Origin: Trichosporon coremiiforme
Lineage: Eukaryota; Basidiomycota; Tremellomycetes; Trichosporonales; Trichosporonaceae
NCBI GenBank assembly: GCA_039545355.1
Contig: BCJJ01000002.1
Location: forward strand, 831,956-895,955
Direction: 5' to 3'
DNA length: 64,000 bases
Shown here piece after piece: positions 23,867 through 36,500 of this stretch. Position numbers and translations under genes: made by a program. Position 1 is the stretch's first letter, and each line of letters begins with the position of its first letter. The notes under the pieces were generated by a model, which was not told the DNA's origin, searched no databases, and was given only the letters and a program-made list of their open reading frames with translations.

Positions 23867-26800
23867 CTACTCCTCGTCTGACACGTCGTGGTAGCCTGCG
23901 CGGCGCATTTCTCCGAGGCGCCTTCGGGCCGCGCCAAGGTCCTTCTCGAGCTTGAGGATCTCGACCTGCTGCTCGACCTCGCGGATCTTGAACTCGTGGC
24001 TCGGCATGGCCTTGTAGTCGACGACCTCGTCGTCCGTCTTCTGGTTGCTGATGAGCTTGACCTGCTTCACGAGTGCCTTGCACGCATCCGTGACCGCCTT
24101 GGACGCGAGCTCGAGGTTCTGTTGCGCCTTGGACATGAGCGACGCCTTGACGCGGGACGCGGCGACGAGCTGCGCCGTGGCCGCCGCGACCTCGTTCGCG
24201 GCAACGATCAGCTGCTCAAAGCTGTGCGTGCCCGAGATGACGCCGTCGGCGCTCTCGATCAGCAGAGAGGTCGCGTACGCAACCGCCTTGGCCGCACTGA
24301 TCAGTCCCTCGGTCCAGCGGTTGTTGCGCTTGTAGAACTGCTGCACACTGCTCGAGCCCTTACCCTCGCGCACAATCTCCTCCTGCGACTCGGTCGCGGC
24401 CTGGATGAGGCGCCCGATCGCGTTCGCGATCTGCTGCGTCGCATCCAGGATCGAGTCGTGCACACTGACGTCGAGCATGTCGAACTTGCTCTTGGGCCGG
24501 GCACGGAGCGCAGCGAGGCGCTCGGTCGCGGCCGAGATGGCGCGCGCCGCGTTCTCCATCTCTTGGTTCACGAGATCGCCGAGATCGCCCGTCAGCTTGA
24601 GCTTGGACTTGGGGATCGTCGCCTCGACGGCGTCCGTCAGCTTGGACAGAGCGTTGCGCGTCTCGGCATTGTTGCGCAGCGCAATCTCCTCCTTGTTGCC
24701 GCCGCCGATGAGCTTGTACGACTGCAGGTTCAGGAAGAAGCGCTGCGTGACATCGCCCGCGAGCTTGGCGACCTTGATGAGCTTGTCGCTCGCCTCGTCC
24801 GACTCGGACAGGCGCGTGATGCCTTTGGTCGCGAGCAGCGTCTCAAAGACGGCCTGAGCAAACTCGTTGGCCGACTTGATCACGTCGACGTACCCGCCGC
24901 CGCTCTTGCGATTCAGGTACAGGTTGAACGTGGTCGCAAATTCGGTCGCGTTTGTCATGGCCTTCTCGATCATGGACAGCGTGTACTGCGGGGTCGCGGT
25001 CGTGTTGCCCGTCTGCATCGGTGCCTCGAGCTCGTAGATGGCGTCGTCGACCTTCTGCACGCACGCCTGCAGGATAGAGTCGATAATGGCATTGAGCTCC
25101 TTGCGGTGGTCGAGAATGAGGGTGTCGACCTGGGCGTCGAACGTCGTCGTCGTCTCGCCCTGCGCGAGGCGCAGCTCGCCAAGCTCCTTGAGCGTCTGGT
25201 CCATGCCCTCCTGCATGATGGCGAGCTCCTGCTCCCTCTCGTCGAGCTGGCGCGCAAGTTCGCCCTCCTTGCTGTCGAGCTTGGAGAGGAGCTCGTCGAT
25301 CTGCACCTGCTTGCCGCGAAGCGAGTCCTCGAGCTCGCTGATCTGCCGGTTGTACTTGGACATGACGTGCGATACCTCGGAGCTCTTGTCGCGCGCCGAG
25401 TCCTCGGCACGCTCGTTGGCGAAGCGCAGCTCGCGCTTGACGCGGTCCAGGTCCTCCTTGGCGGACGACTTGGCGCGGTCAAGCTCATACCGGGCGCGGT
25501 CGCGCTCGCGGATCATGTCAGCCAGCTCGAGGTTCTTGGCCTTGACGTCACGCTCCATGCGCTCCATCTTGTCAATCGCCTCCTGCGCCGAGTTGGCCTT
25601 GAGCTGGAAGCCCTTGCTCTTGTTGAGAAGGTCGAGGTGCTCGCCACGAAGCTGCGAGTACAGCTTGGCGAGGGCCTCATACTTGTTCTTCCAAACCTCG
25701 ATCTGCTTCTGCAGCTGTGCGATAAGCTCGTCCTTGGCATTCATCTGCGCTGAGACGTTGTTGGTCGTCATCTGCAGCTGGTTTTCGAGCGCCTTGCACC
25801 GGTTCTCGTACTGCTCGAGCATCATCTGGTCGCGTTCGTACTGTCCGCGCGCGGCGAGGTTCTCGCGCTGAAGCTGCTCGAGCAGGCCGCTCTGCTGATT
25901 CTGCTGTGCCCACTGCGAGTTCATCTGGTCCCGCATCAGCTGCTCGTGCGCTTGGCGCTCGCGCTCCTGCTGTTGCCGCTGGAGCTCGGCGAACTCGGCC
26001 TCCTGGCGGGCCTTCTCGTCCGCCTGCCTCTTCTCCTCGGCCTCGCGCTGGGCGACGAGCGCCTTCTGCTTGCGCTCGTACTCCTCCAGCATGCGGCGCT
26101 GCTCCTCGATCTCGCCAGCCGTTGCCGAAGGCGAGTCTGTCCGCGGGATCTCCTTGGGCGTCTCCTTGCGCTGTGGTCGCTGCGGGATCTCGGGTCCGTC
26201 CTCCGGTCCCGAGATGCGGAGGTTGGGCGGCTCCTGGCCAAGCTTCGGGACGTTGATCAGACCCGTGAGATACTTGAGGTTGGAGCACTCGTAGTAGAAG
26301 CGGCGGAGGTTGTAGTGCTGGTGGTTGTAGCGGTCCTGGAGGGGGACGAGGGCGTCGGGGGCGTCGGTGCGGCGGAACATGGCGCGCATCATGCTCGTGA
26401 TGAACTTGTAGATGCCGAAGCTCTCCTTGACGAGGGGGACGAGGGCGGAGATGCGGCACTCGTTGTTGTTAGAGCCTCGGAAGTGCGCAAAGATGAGCTT
26501 CTGGAACGAGTCGATCTGGTCCTGCAGCGCCATGAGGTCGGTGATCGTCTCGTAGCCCTCGTTCGGGTCGTCGATGTTCTTGAGCGAGATGTACTCCTCG
26601 TACTCGAAGAGTCCGTTAAACTCGGGGTGGTGGCGGTGGAAGCGCAGCTTCGACAGCAGGAACGCAGTGTACGCGCGGATCAGGGCTCCGTATCCTTTGA
26701 CGCCGTCACCGCCAACAGTGCGGCCACACGTCTCGATCCATCCCGTCTGGCCGTGTGCCTCCTTGAGCGTCTGAACGTCAGCGATCGGCAAATGTCGGCA

Positions 26801-27365
26801 CGGCGGGGGAGGGCCGCAATCGAGCGGCGCCCACCTCACACGATCGGACTCACGACAGGGTGTCCCTCCTGGAGCAGCTTGTGCACGAGGATGAGCGCCT
26901 TGAACGTCTGCACCTCGTCTGTCAGGATGGGCTGGGTACGCAGCCCGTTCCACACCGACAGCGACGAGTGGTAGTCCCAGGTGTAGACGATGCACTCTGG
27001 TCGTTAGCTCTAGATTTGCAAATTCCGTATCCGCAGCCGAGATGCGCGATGGCGATGTTGGGCTTGGCCCACTCACTTCGTACGTGCTTCTGCTCTGTCG
27101 GGGGTCAGCTTGAGAACAGCACACTCGCAGCTGGACGTACTGGGTGCAGTCTCCTCCGGGCTCGTCGCCTTTTTGATGTTCAGGCTGAGCTCGGCCTCCG
27201 TCTTTTCCTTGTCGACTGGCCGGGTTGGCTGATGGCCCGGGCCATGGGGGCGATACCCCGGCCCGTCGTCATAGTCCTGAGCGTTGCGACCACGGCCGAA
27301 CCTGCCTGTCAGCTAAAGAGCACACAAATTCCAGCTGCGATCCGGCATACTCACATACTGGCCAT
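23867..27365 (-). CDS. SLA2: SLA2/HIP1R endocytic actin adaptor
   Basis: Links PI(4,5)P2 membranes and clathrin to actin during endocytosis. Five exons: 27355-27365, 27141-27301, 27077-27094, 26854-26996, 23867-26770; 1078 aa. An ANTH domain fills about residues 40-300 (KATSPEETAPK, CIVYTWDYHSS, FKALILVHKLLQEGHP, FEYEEYISL). A Gln/Glu-rich coiled coil covers about 370-680, and the C-terminal I/LWEQ (THATCH) actin-binding module runs to EVVDYKAMPSHEFK and the acidic end SDEE. Exon 3 is an 18-nt microexon that restores the ANTH sequence KQKHVR. A 621-codon open frame lies antisense to exon 5 and is not a gene. Confidence 0.95.
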
Positions 27366-27642
27366 GGTTTGAGCTAGAGTCGGGAACGAGCGGTATCGAT
27401 AATGAAGCGATGCGTAGGTATCGTTGGATCGGGGGATGACCGGTGGGTCGAGCGTCTATGACGTGGGTTGGGGGCGTAGGCGGACGGCAGACGGACGGTA
27501 GGCGCGCGTGATCGGCGGCGGTGCACGCGGACCCGAACGTGCCTAAACGACCTCCACGTCCAACGTCCACCCGAGGCGTACATGATGGTGACGAGGTGTC
27601 CTGACGTCGTCTTCACCGTCAACACAAAAACAAGCAGCAAGC
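27366..27642. promoter_or_regulatory. Compact divergent promoter, SLA2 / YIP4
   Basis: Only 277 bp separate two divergent start codons, among the shortest shared promoters in the window. No site is assigned. Confidence 0.5.
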
Positions 27643-28530
27643 ATGGCGTCCTACGCGCCCGTGAGCTCTGACCCGCAGACCATGTCCGTTCCTTCTTCGA
27701 GGACATAACTGACATCCAGCCAGCCGGACGATGATGACCTCGACGCGCTCTCGTTCGCGCCGCAGCCCCTTGAGCCCGCCCCGGCACCAAGCCCGGCCGT
27801 GTCTGGGCGGATAGGTTCTGCGCCGCGGACGACGAACGAGACGTGGGGTGGCGTCCGCCTTGAGACGCGGTACACGGGCGAGAGCACGCTCGACGAGCCC
27901 GTCAGCACCACCATCGTATGCAGCTGATCACTCTGGTAGAAGCTGACAACAGATGCGCGACCTGCGCAGCATCTACTCCAAGCTCCTCCAGGTGCTCTAC
28001 CCGCCGAAGGGAGGGAGCCAGCAGGCACTCCGTGACTGGGACCTCTGGGGTCCGCTCGTCATCTGCCTCTCCCTCGCCATTACGCTCAGCCTTGACGTGA
28101 GTTAGATATCGGTAGAGGTTAACTGACAACAGTCGCCGAAAGAGCAGTCCATGCAGGTCTTCTCCCTCGTCATTTCGCTTGTCACCATTGGCTCCGTTGT
28201 CGTCACCATCAACTCGAAGCTGCTTGGCGGAAAGGTTTCCTTCTTCCAGTCTCTGTGTGTGCTCGGGTACGCGCTCGCGCCGCTGCTGCTGGCGTCTGTC
28301 GTAGCTCTGCTGCTGCATAATCTCTTCGTGCGCGTGCCGGTGTCCCTCGTCTGCTTCGGCTGGAGTGTATGGGGTAAGTCCAGCTTCGCCAGTTCCGTTA
28401 TCCAAGCTGACATGCAGCGTCGATGAATTTCTTCAACGGAACAGGCCTCCCAGACTCGCGGACACTGCTGGCAGTGTACCCGCTGTTCCTGTTCTTCTTT
28501 GTCCTGTGCTGGATGATCATGATCCAATAG
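27643..28530 (+). CDS. YIP4: Yip1-family membrane protein, YIPF6/Yip4 type
   Basis: Multi-spanning Golgi protein that interacts with Rab GTPases in vesicle traffic. Exons 27643-27660, 27724-27915, 27953-28096, 28133-28373, 28418-28530 give 235 aa. A soluble acidic/Pro-rich N-terminus is followed by TLDEPVSTTIMRDL and LRDWDLWGPLVICL, hallmarks of the YIPF6 branch, then about five hydrophobic segments including NSKLLGGKVSFFQSLCVLGY. The first intron must use the second of two tandem CAG acceptors (27721-27723), because the first gives a stop. It converges with the USP-like gene at 105 bp. Confidence 0.9.
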
Positions 28531-28634
28531 ACTGCTTCTTCGACAAGAGGAGAAGCCATGCATTTCTAATATTGTACACAGGTCTAAGTCACCTAGAAGT
28601 GGCTCCGTCTATAAGTCTCTCTGGCGCCGCTCGA

Positions 28635-31474
28635 TTAATCCATGATCAGGTCTCCGTCCGCTTCCCGCTTCTGGTTCCTGTCCGTCGCGCCCGTGTCGTC
28701 GGTGCCCTGTCGTGACGGGTTCTTGACGCTGTCGTGCGTGTTCTTTCGTGACGGGCTGGGCACACCGGCGCTCGTGTCCACGGACACCTTGGGGCTTGGA
28801 GTGCCCTCCCGCCCGGTCGACGCCTTACGTGACGGGCTTCGAGCGGACTCCATCGTTGATTTCCTCGACGCACTCGGGCTGAGGGTCGCCTTGCGCGCGG
28901 ACGGGCTCAGGACGCCACCGCTGAGGCTCGACTTGCGTGAAGGCGGACTGAGCACGGCAGAGTCATGCGTAGCCTGGCGGGATGGGGCGACCGGGCTTGG
29001 CGGAGCGTATGAGATGGTACTCGGGCGCTTGTCGCCCTCGCGCCTCTCGTCGCGCGTCGTCTCACGGGACAGTGCCTCGCTGTCGAGCGTGTTCCGACGC
29101 GAGCGCACCGGAACAGCCGTAATCGTGGTACCAGGCGCGAGCATGTCGTCCTTGAGATCCTCGTGCTCGGGCTCCAGTGGCGTTTGTCGGCACTCGTTGT
29201 CCTCGTCGATGTCGATCAGATTCGAGGAGCTCCAGTCCGCTGGGTGCACTTCCGAGCCCTCCATGCCGCCCCAAACGCCAATGTTCCGCAGTGCCTCCGG
29301 GGATCTTGGCGGGGGTACTGGTCGCAGGCCGTCACGCGAGTAAATGAGCAGGTACGGTCCGCCGTCAGTGAACTGACCAGTCGAGTCGGACTTGATCTCC
29401 TCCCACATAACCTGGCAGTCAGCTTCGATAGGTTTTGTCACCTCACTTTCGTCGCCTCGACTCCTTCGACCTTCCACCACTGGTCTCCTTCCTTGACGTA
29501 GGAGTAGAGGTGCTTTCCGGGCGTCAGGAAGCCGTCGTGCCACATCACAGCGCGGAGAAGGTACTGTTGATCAGCTGGACATGCTCTGTGGGCGAGCTTA
29601 CCCGATGCTGCATTTTCTCCGGGTCATCCGTCTCGAACAGAGCACCCGACGTCCGTTTCTCCTTCTCCTTAATCTCCTCCTGCAGTTTCGTCGTCTTCTC
29701 ATTCAGCCTCTCCGCGATCTTCTCCAACTGCATCGTCAGCTGAGCAGGTCGCCGGGCCAGCTTACCTTCTCCTTCAGCTCAGCCCTCGACTCCTTCTGGA
29801 CCAGGTCTGAGGAAGGGCTGTTGGCCGTGTGTTTCACGAGTCTGACATCAGCTCACAGAGGCGTGTTGCACAGCTTACGTTTGGATGGCGTCCGAGATGT
29901 TGTTCCCCTGGCAGGTTAGCCGTGTCCGCAGTGCGACACCTACCTTGTAATTTAACAGTGACTCAACCTTCTCCCTGAGACGCGCGAGCTCTGCCTCGGC
30001 GATATTCTGCTCCGCGCGGATCTGCGTGACCCATTTGCGGTTGTGGTGCAGGTACCTGTCGAGGACGATGCTCTCGTCCAGCTCCCACTGCGGCGCGGGG
30101 AAGCCAGGGTTGCGATGCAGGTGCACAAACTGCACATCACCTAGCGCCTCGACGCCCTCGCCACCGCCTCCGCCCGGACTCGTGCCCCAGATCAGGCTCG
30201 AGAGCGCCGCATGCAGGTTTGTCGGCTGGTTGAACCCCCGCTCAAACATCACATACGGGTGCGGTTCGTCTGGATCGATGTGTAATGATGTAGCGATGAG
30301 TCTGGCGTCAGCTTGACAGAAATCGAACAGCTAGCCCACTGGTCAGGTCCGTGCTGCCAGTCGCTGACGACATCGCTCTTGAAGTCGATTAACTGCTCGC
30401 GGTTGCGTCCCACCTGTCCCAGCACCTTCAGGAGACCGGGCAGCCATTCACCTGCACGTCAGTGGGTGCTGTCGAGAAGCCAGTGACACAGCACGTACTC
30501 GTTATGTTAGCGTAGACAGTAGACGTATTCGGGTTCGTGTAGTTGGACTGGAACAGGTCGAGCGCCGGGTCGATGACCTCGTACGTCACCTTCTCTGTGT
30601 CCTGCAGCTTGAACAGCTCCTGGATGATCTCGAGCTCGTGCCCCTCGGTCTTCCTCAGTTCTCCGGTGGGGTCATCGGTCTTCCAGTCGATGGCGGCGAG
30701 CACCTGCCTCAGCTGCGGAGTGGCAGCAAGCGCCTGAATCATCTGCACCGTGCTTTGGGGATGCTTCAGTGTGACGTAGACGAGTGGCCTGGTGGGTCAG
30801 TAGATGTCGAGCACCTCACCCACTGTCCCTCCTCTCGCTCGCCCGCGGGCGGGAGCTCCTCGGCAGCTGCGCTACCGGTGCTGTGGAAGCTAGCAGTCAT
30901 CATGCTCTCCTGGATTGCGCGCTGGAAGTCCTCCTCCTCTTTGTTCGAATTGGAGGCCGCGTTTGGCAGCGCGACGGCGAGCTTATTGTCCGGATCTTCC
31001 TTGTTCGTTGGGCCGAAGAAGGGCACCCCGTCGAGAGGGTCTGCCTGCTCGACACCCGGGCTCGGCGGCGGCGCAGAAGCACGGACGTGTCGCGTATCGT
31101 CGTCTGGTCGCCTCGGCGGCGGAGGCGGGACTGCAGGCAGCTGCCCCATTTGCTGCGCGAAGGGGTTGTTGCTCCCGAACGCGGGACGGTCGTTCGCAGG
31201 CGAGGGCGCTGTCACGTCAGCTGAGAAGCACAGCATACGAAGCTTACGCGGCTGCGGCGCCGAGACGTAGTCTGGTGGAGGGGGTGCGTGTGCTGGCGGC
31301 TGCCACTGATCTGTCAGCCAAGAGGACACAAGAGGAGCTTACGTTCTCGCCTTCCCCGAAGACCCAGTTGATCGCGGCATCGACCGAGCCGAACATGGTC
31401 GACGCGGCGTGCGACTTGGCGGGGTCGACGCCCATGTCGATGAGTGCCTCGCGCACTTCGTCAGAAGACGACAT
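28635..31474 (-). CDS. USP25/28-like protein lacking the catalytic cysteine
   Basis: Eleven exons (31343-31474, 31248-31305, 30824-31208, 30499-30788, 30340-30451, 29944-30301, 29879-29907, 29766-29841, 29602-29727, 29447-29563, 28635-29411) give 819 aa. Layout: UBA-like helices (residues 1-44), Pro-rich linker with NNPF, a UIM (EEEDFQRAIQESM, about 163-175), then a USP fold. Similarity to USP25/28 is clearest at the coiled-coil insertion entry (ESIVLDRYLHHNR) and the final strand block (YLLRAVMWHDGF, QWWKVEG, MWEEIKSDS). Where the Cys box should be, it reads TLKHPQSTVQMIQALA with Gln in place of Cys, and the third catalytic residue is also missing. It probably binds ubiquitin without cleaving it. 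The Ser-rich tail carries repeated SPS(A/R)RK units. Confidence 0.82.
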
Positions 31475-31745
31475 GACCGCAAGCTCCAGTTGAGGAAGGG
31501 CAATCGAACTCAATGTGGATAAAGGACAGTAACAAGATGCGCTTTACGCATCCGATAAGCTTGCAGCGGCGGCGGACGACATTGCAGCTTCATGGCAGTG
31601 ACGACACCAGCCATGCCAGGCACGCGGTTTGGTTCCGGCGGCTTCACTTCGCAGTTCAGTTCAGCCATGACAACGGTTGAGGCCTTGGTTCGCAGATTGC
31701 CTGGTCAAAATAATCTCATCAACCCCCCAATCCCACCCAGCAACC
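31475..31745. promoter_or_regulatory. Compact divergent promoter, USP-like / TMA22
   Basis: 271 bp between divergent ATGs. No specific site is claimed. Confidence 0.5.
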
Positions 31746-32470
31746 ATGTCTGCAGTCGCCGGCCCCTCGACCAAGCCCGTCACCATCACGTACTGTGCCG
31801 TGTGCACGCTCCCGACCGAGTACTGCGAGTTCGGCCCGAGCGTGAGCAAGTGCAAGGCGCACCTCCAGGAGACGGACAAGGAGGAGTACGAGCGCGTGTG
31901 GGGCGACAGTGAGCTGCACGCTTCTTCTACAGCTGACAACAGGCACGCTCGCTTCGCGTATTGGAACTCTTTCTCTCGAGAAGCAGGAGAAGCTCGAGGC
32001 GGACGCAGCCAAGCTTGAGAAGAAGGCCGAGAAGAAGGCCGAGCAGGAGGCGGCCAAGAAGCAGGCGACCAAGGTTGGTGTCCCCCGCACAGCAGCTGTG
32101 GCGGAGTGAGGGAAAGCTGACTCCCAGATCATCATCAAGCGCAGTGAACGCACGAAGCGCAAGCAGCAGACGCATATCCAAAACCTGGAGTTGTTCGGGA
32201 TCGAGCTCAAGGCGGCCGCCAAGCTCTTCGCGTCCCGGTTCGCGACGGGATCAAGTGTCTCCAAGAACCCGCAGGGCCAGGATGAGATCGTCGTGCAGGG
32301 AGACGTTGGTGATGAGATTGTGAGTAAACCAGCTTCGATGAGTGCTTTTGTAGCTGACATGACAGGTCGAGATGATCAGGCAGCAGAAGGGTGTCCTGAA
32401 GGGTGCGCCGGTGGACCAGATCGAGCGTGTCGTCGTCAAGAAGAAGAAGGAGCCTGAGCCTGAGGCCTAG
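31746..32470 (+). CDS. TMA22: Density-regulated protein DENR/Tma22
   Basis: SUI1-domain protein that acts with Tma20/MCT-1 in 40S recycling and re-initiation. Exons 31746-31908, 31943-32073, 32128-32319, 32366-32470 encode 196 aa. The N-terminal region has paired cysteines (YCAVCTLPTEYCEFG) as in DENR. A Lys/Glu/Ala-rich helix follows, then the SUI1 fold: IIIKRSERTKRKQQTHIQNL, ELKAAAKLFASRFATG, and GDVGDEIVEMI. All phases agree. It converges with ESF2 at 130 bp. Confidence 0.94.
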
Positions 32471-32600
32471 TAGCGAGACCTCCTTAGATGACTGTCTTAG
32501 ATGCAGCTATGCCCCCGTAGCCCCATGCTCCCTCACCAAACCCCAAACACAAACGTGGTGGTACAATCTAATCCATGTGCTATTGCTATATGCGTACAGT

Positions 32601-33572
32601 CTAACCGAAGATGTTTCCCAAAACGGAGTCCATGCCCTTCGCCTCGAGTCCGTGAGCGCGGTCGACGACCTCGCGCTGCTTGTACGCGCGCTTCGCCTTG
32701 CTGTTGTCCTTGGGTGCGGGGAGCGTTTCGCCCTCTGCGGCCTTGGCGGCGCGCTTCTCCTCGCGCTTCTTGAGCGAGTGCGCCAGCTCGACATTCTTGA
32801 GGTACGCGTTCTGTTCCGTCTTGGAGCGCTGAATTTCGTTCCGCAGGCGCGACTGGTGCACGTTGCGTTCGTACGCTGGGCGTTAGCTTGGGCTGTCGAG
32901 TAGCTGCAGCTGCGGAGGGCGAAGGAGATGGAAGAGGAGAAGGAATGGGAGGGGAGGGGAAGGGAAGGGAAGGGGAAGACAGCACTCACCAACCTGCTCG
33001 CCGAGCATCTCCCACTTGAACCCGCTCAGATACTTCATCGTCCAGATATCATCGCGCCACTTGTCTCCCGGGCGACCTCCGATCGGCTGCGCGTTCATCA
33101 TGCTCGCGGCCAGCTTGGCAATGGACTTGTCAAGGTACTCGACCCACGCCTCAGTGTAGTTGGCCGACTGGTGCCGCTTCTCCTTCTTCTTCTCGTGGTG
33201 CGGGTTGTATCCCGTCGGCGCTGGGTGTCAGCTCGCTGTTGCCTCCAGCTAGCTGTCGCTGGAGAGTGGGAGAAACGTACCATCCCTCGGCTGCGCAAAC
33301 ACACGGCCAACCTCGCCCCAGTGCTCCATCAGGTGCCGCACCTTGTGCGGCGTCATGCCCGGCGGTATCCTGGAGATGTACACGATTCCGGGCGTCTTCT
33401 TCTTCTTCTTGACGCTGCTGTCGGCCGACTTGCGCTTCTTCTTGTCGTCCTCGTCGTCACCCTCAGCGTACAGGGGCGGGAGCTTCGGCGTAACAGTCGA
33501 GGGGCCGGCCTCAGTCGAGGCAGCCTCCTCGGTCGTGGTGCGCGCGCGCTTCTCCTTGACTGCCTTTGGCAT
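32601..33572 (-). CDS. ESF2: Pre-rRNA processing protein Esf2/ABT1
   Basis: Nucleolar RNA-binding protein of the small-subunit processome that stimulates the Dbp8 helicase. Exons 33281-33572, 32990-33220, 32601-32875 give 265 aa. A basic acidic-patch N-terminus leads into an RRM-like core: [20 protein letters not shown], then [12 protein letters not shown]. This is followed by the family-specific [29 protein letters not shown] and FKWEMLGEQ. The C-terminus is a long charged helix. Identification is strong from the ordered ABT1/Esf2 landmarks. Confidence 0.93.
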
Positions 33573-36500
33573 GGTGTGTCGAGCTAATGTGAGTCGGTGA
33601 CGGAGCTGGAGTTCGAATGCGGGAAGATCTGTTGTTGCAGCGAACGAGCGGCTATGACGAACCTGCCGTTCAACTTTTCTGGTGCCACGTGGGGTGATGT
33701 CTTGCCACCGACATTGAAGTCACGTGCAGAGACTCATCCAAATCTCCCACGGATGCATAACTGGTATCTGAAAGCTGGACGGCACGGTATGCAGATTGCA
33801 GATTGGAACGTGCGGAATCAGGAACAGGCATGCCTCTTGAGGCGGATGGTATCTCTGCGTACCTCTGTACCTTGGCGGGCAGCAACATGGTCAGCTGACG
33901 TTCTTAGTGCGCACCTCGAAAGAAAGCCTGGGGTAAGCCTTGAATGCAGCTTCCTCTGCGGACTACGCTGGCGCAGGTCAGGGGGGTACACATGTCAACA
34001 GCTGCCTCGTACGAGTTTCAACCTGCACTCACGCGTTCCCAGACAGCCCCTTACTATTCTTTCCCCGGCACACTAAGCACACCTGGGTACCGTCGATGTA
34101 CGTCGTATGGGACGCCCGTCTAGCTTCGTCCAGCCTTGGCCCAGCCCGCCTGCCACAGCAAAGAGTGTAGCCGTCCGCAGCCGATCTCGGAGTCAAGCAG
34201 CCGTGCGCAGACGTCGACAAGCACACTTTGGCACGGAAAGTGTCACGAGACATTGTGCTTGCTGCCTCGGACGCCAGACCGCAGGCGTCAGACGCGATGT
34301 TATTGACGGGGAATGTGAGATCGCGTGGCGAGCTCCACTGCGCGTATTGTGCAAGCCTTGTTCTGCATCCGTGCGTACGTACAGCTTACACGCCTGTGGT
34401 GCTCGCATAAGAAAGGTGGGTTTCCCCACTAACTGGAGAACAGATGAAGGTTGCGTATTGCTTTGCTCTGAAACGCTGTACGGTGAGCGTCTTGGAAAGG
34501 GTCTCCGCGTATCGGAGTGTTGTGGATGATCGACGGCGTGACGGACGGGAGGGATATTGTCTCGTACGTCTCGTCTCGTGCGTGTCCTATGTGTCCTGAC
34601 CCCACGCCGTGTCCGTGGACTGTTCGAGGGTCGTCTGACCCCACCACACCGCACCTTTGCATTCAGCCCTCCGTGAGCTGTGGCCGTCCATTGTGCACGG
34701 TGCCTCTCGGTGCAGGACGGAGAAGCTGGGGCTACGGAGTGCTCGGTCCCTCGTCTTTCGGAGGCAGAAGTCAGCTGAGATTTTCGGCCGCATAAGTGGG
34801 TTAAGCTTTGAATCTCTTGGCCCAACTCTCCGCTCATCGGGGAATGGAGCACCGCATGCAGCAACATCTCAGATCCGTCTTGTTCGGGACGCATTCGCTT
34901 GGTGTCTATTTGCAGGCTCCTGGGTCCATTCGGCTCCTTCGAAGTCAGGTTCAACGGCGTGTGTGGAGCGTAGAGCAGAAACCGGCGGAACTGGTCCTGC
35001 CTCGGACTGCGATTGGTTCAATGCATGGCAGTGCGCATGGTGGCGCTGAATGGCGATCGGATCTGCGCTGAGGAGCCTTAGTTCTGTGACGTACAGTGCG
35101 CACTTGGCTGGCCGAACGCCGCCGAATGGGGACGCACACCGAGACGCTCCTCTGCACCACTCCATGGTTGCTTCCAAGTGGCGAGCCAAAACTCAGAGAA
35201 TGACAATTCTGTGCCGTCTCGAGTTACGAGAACGGGAATTGGTGCGGAGTCACACTGGTAGGCTCAAGGAACGGCGTGTCATGTTGAACTGTGTCGAATA
35301 TAGATTCCAGAACCAGTGGCCACCTCATGCTGCTGATGAAGCGGTGGGACTTCGTCGGCGCTGTAGTCAGCAATTGCATCAACACGGCTGTCAGTGTCGT
35401 GCCAGCCTCGTACGGTGCGGCCGAAAGCATTGATGCTGATGCTGTCTAAGCCGCTGAAGCTGCGATTTCAGTTTCGTAAACGTGCATTAGAATAACTATG
35501 ACGTTTCTCTCCGGTGCCGGGCGCCTGGAGCGCCGTGGTGGCAGCACGGAAGAGCGGCACGGAGTGAGTGGCGGCAATTCAGACCTCGTCACCGCCACTG
35601 TACCAGGCTTATGGTAATCGTGGGCCCACGGCGGCCCTGATTATGAGTGCACTCTTGACGCAGGTTGACTCGGCATCGGGCTTGATTCGCAAACCACGGC
35701 TGCCGTCAACGGGTATACGACGGGCCATGGCATGGCGCAGATACTGCCACGGCTTATCGCCGCAGATTTGCACCATTGTGCTCGCTTTAGAACGTTGGCC
35801 GAGTCATCTCAATCCGGACTGAATGTCAGCCAGTCGGTAGTCAGCAGATGTCGCTCGCCGCTCGTCACCTCTCGTCATGCATGGACTGCCGAGTGGGGGA
35901 GCAGCGCACCATAAATCTAGCAGTATCGACGAGTTGCTGTGCCACAGCACCCCCTGCTACTCATCCCGTCCACCAGCTTCTTCGCAGCAACAGATTGTGC
36001 CACGGCGTGAATAACAAAGGAGACGCGTCGTAGCCTCGTTCAACTCGAACGACAGCCACGCAACTGATCGCCCTGCGCCGAAATCGGCCCTAGCAAACCG
36101 TCAACGGAGACGGACTACCGAGCGTGCCAAGATCGGGACGACCGACTCAACGGACAAGACGTTTCCACTGGTCCCACCCCTGGGTCAATACTGCAAGCGA
36201 CGTAAAGTAACTCTTCGCACCCTGCATCGACGCTGTCGATTTTCGACTAGGGCGTGACTCGAGTTGATTTTCACGTTTTTACCCCGCAACGCCACACATC
36301 AAACCTAAGCCTTTAGTGATAGACGGGATCCCATCGTGACGCTGTGTCCTTTGGCTGCCCTAGTTGGCCGAAGCGTCAGAGCACACACACACGCACACAC
36401 ACAGGCCAAGACTTTTTGTGTATTGCACCAAGGCGCAAGCGAAAGAGATAGCACGGAGATACAAAGCACAATTCAGAGCGATCCGCACGTGCATTCGGAT

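Noticed and set aside
23888..25753. 621-codon open frame on the plus strand
   Set aside because: It is exactly antisense to the SLA2 coiled-coil and THATCH exon. Leu/Arg/Glu-rich shadow frames like this arise from the GC-rich codon bias; no start context, splice sites or family motif support it.
31475..31513. Upstream TTG start adding 13 residues to the USP-like protein
   Set aside because: Not an ATG; the ATG at 31474 begins directly before the UBA-like helix.
34193..34954. 253-codon open frame on the minus strand
   Set aside because: Low-complexity, Arg/Ser/Thr-rich composition, no motif and no codon periodicity like true genes here.
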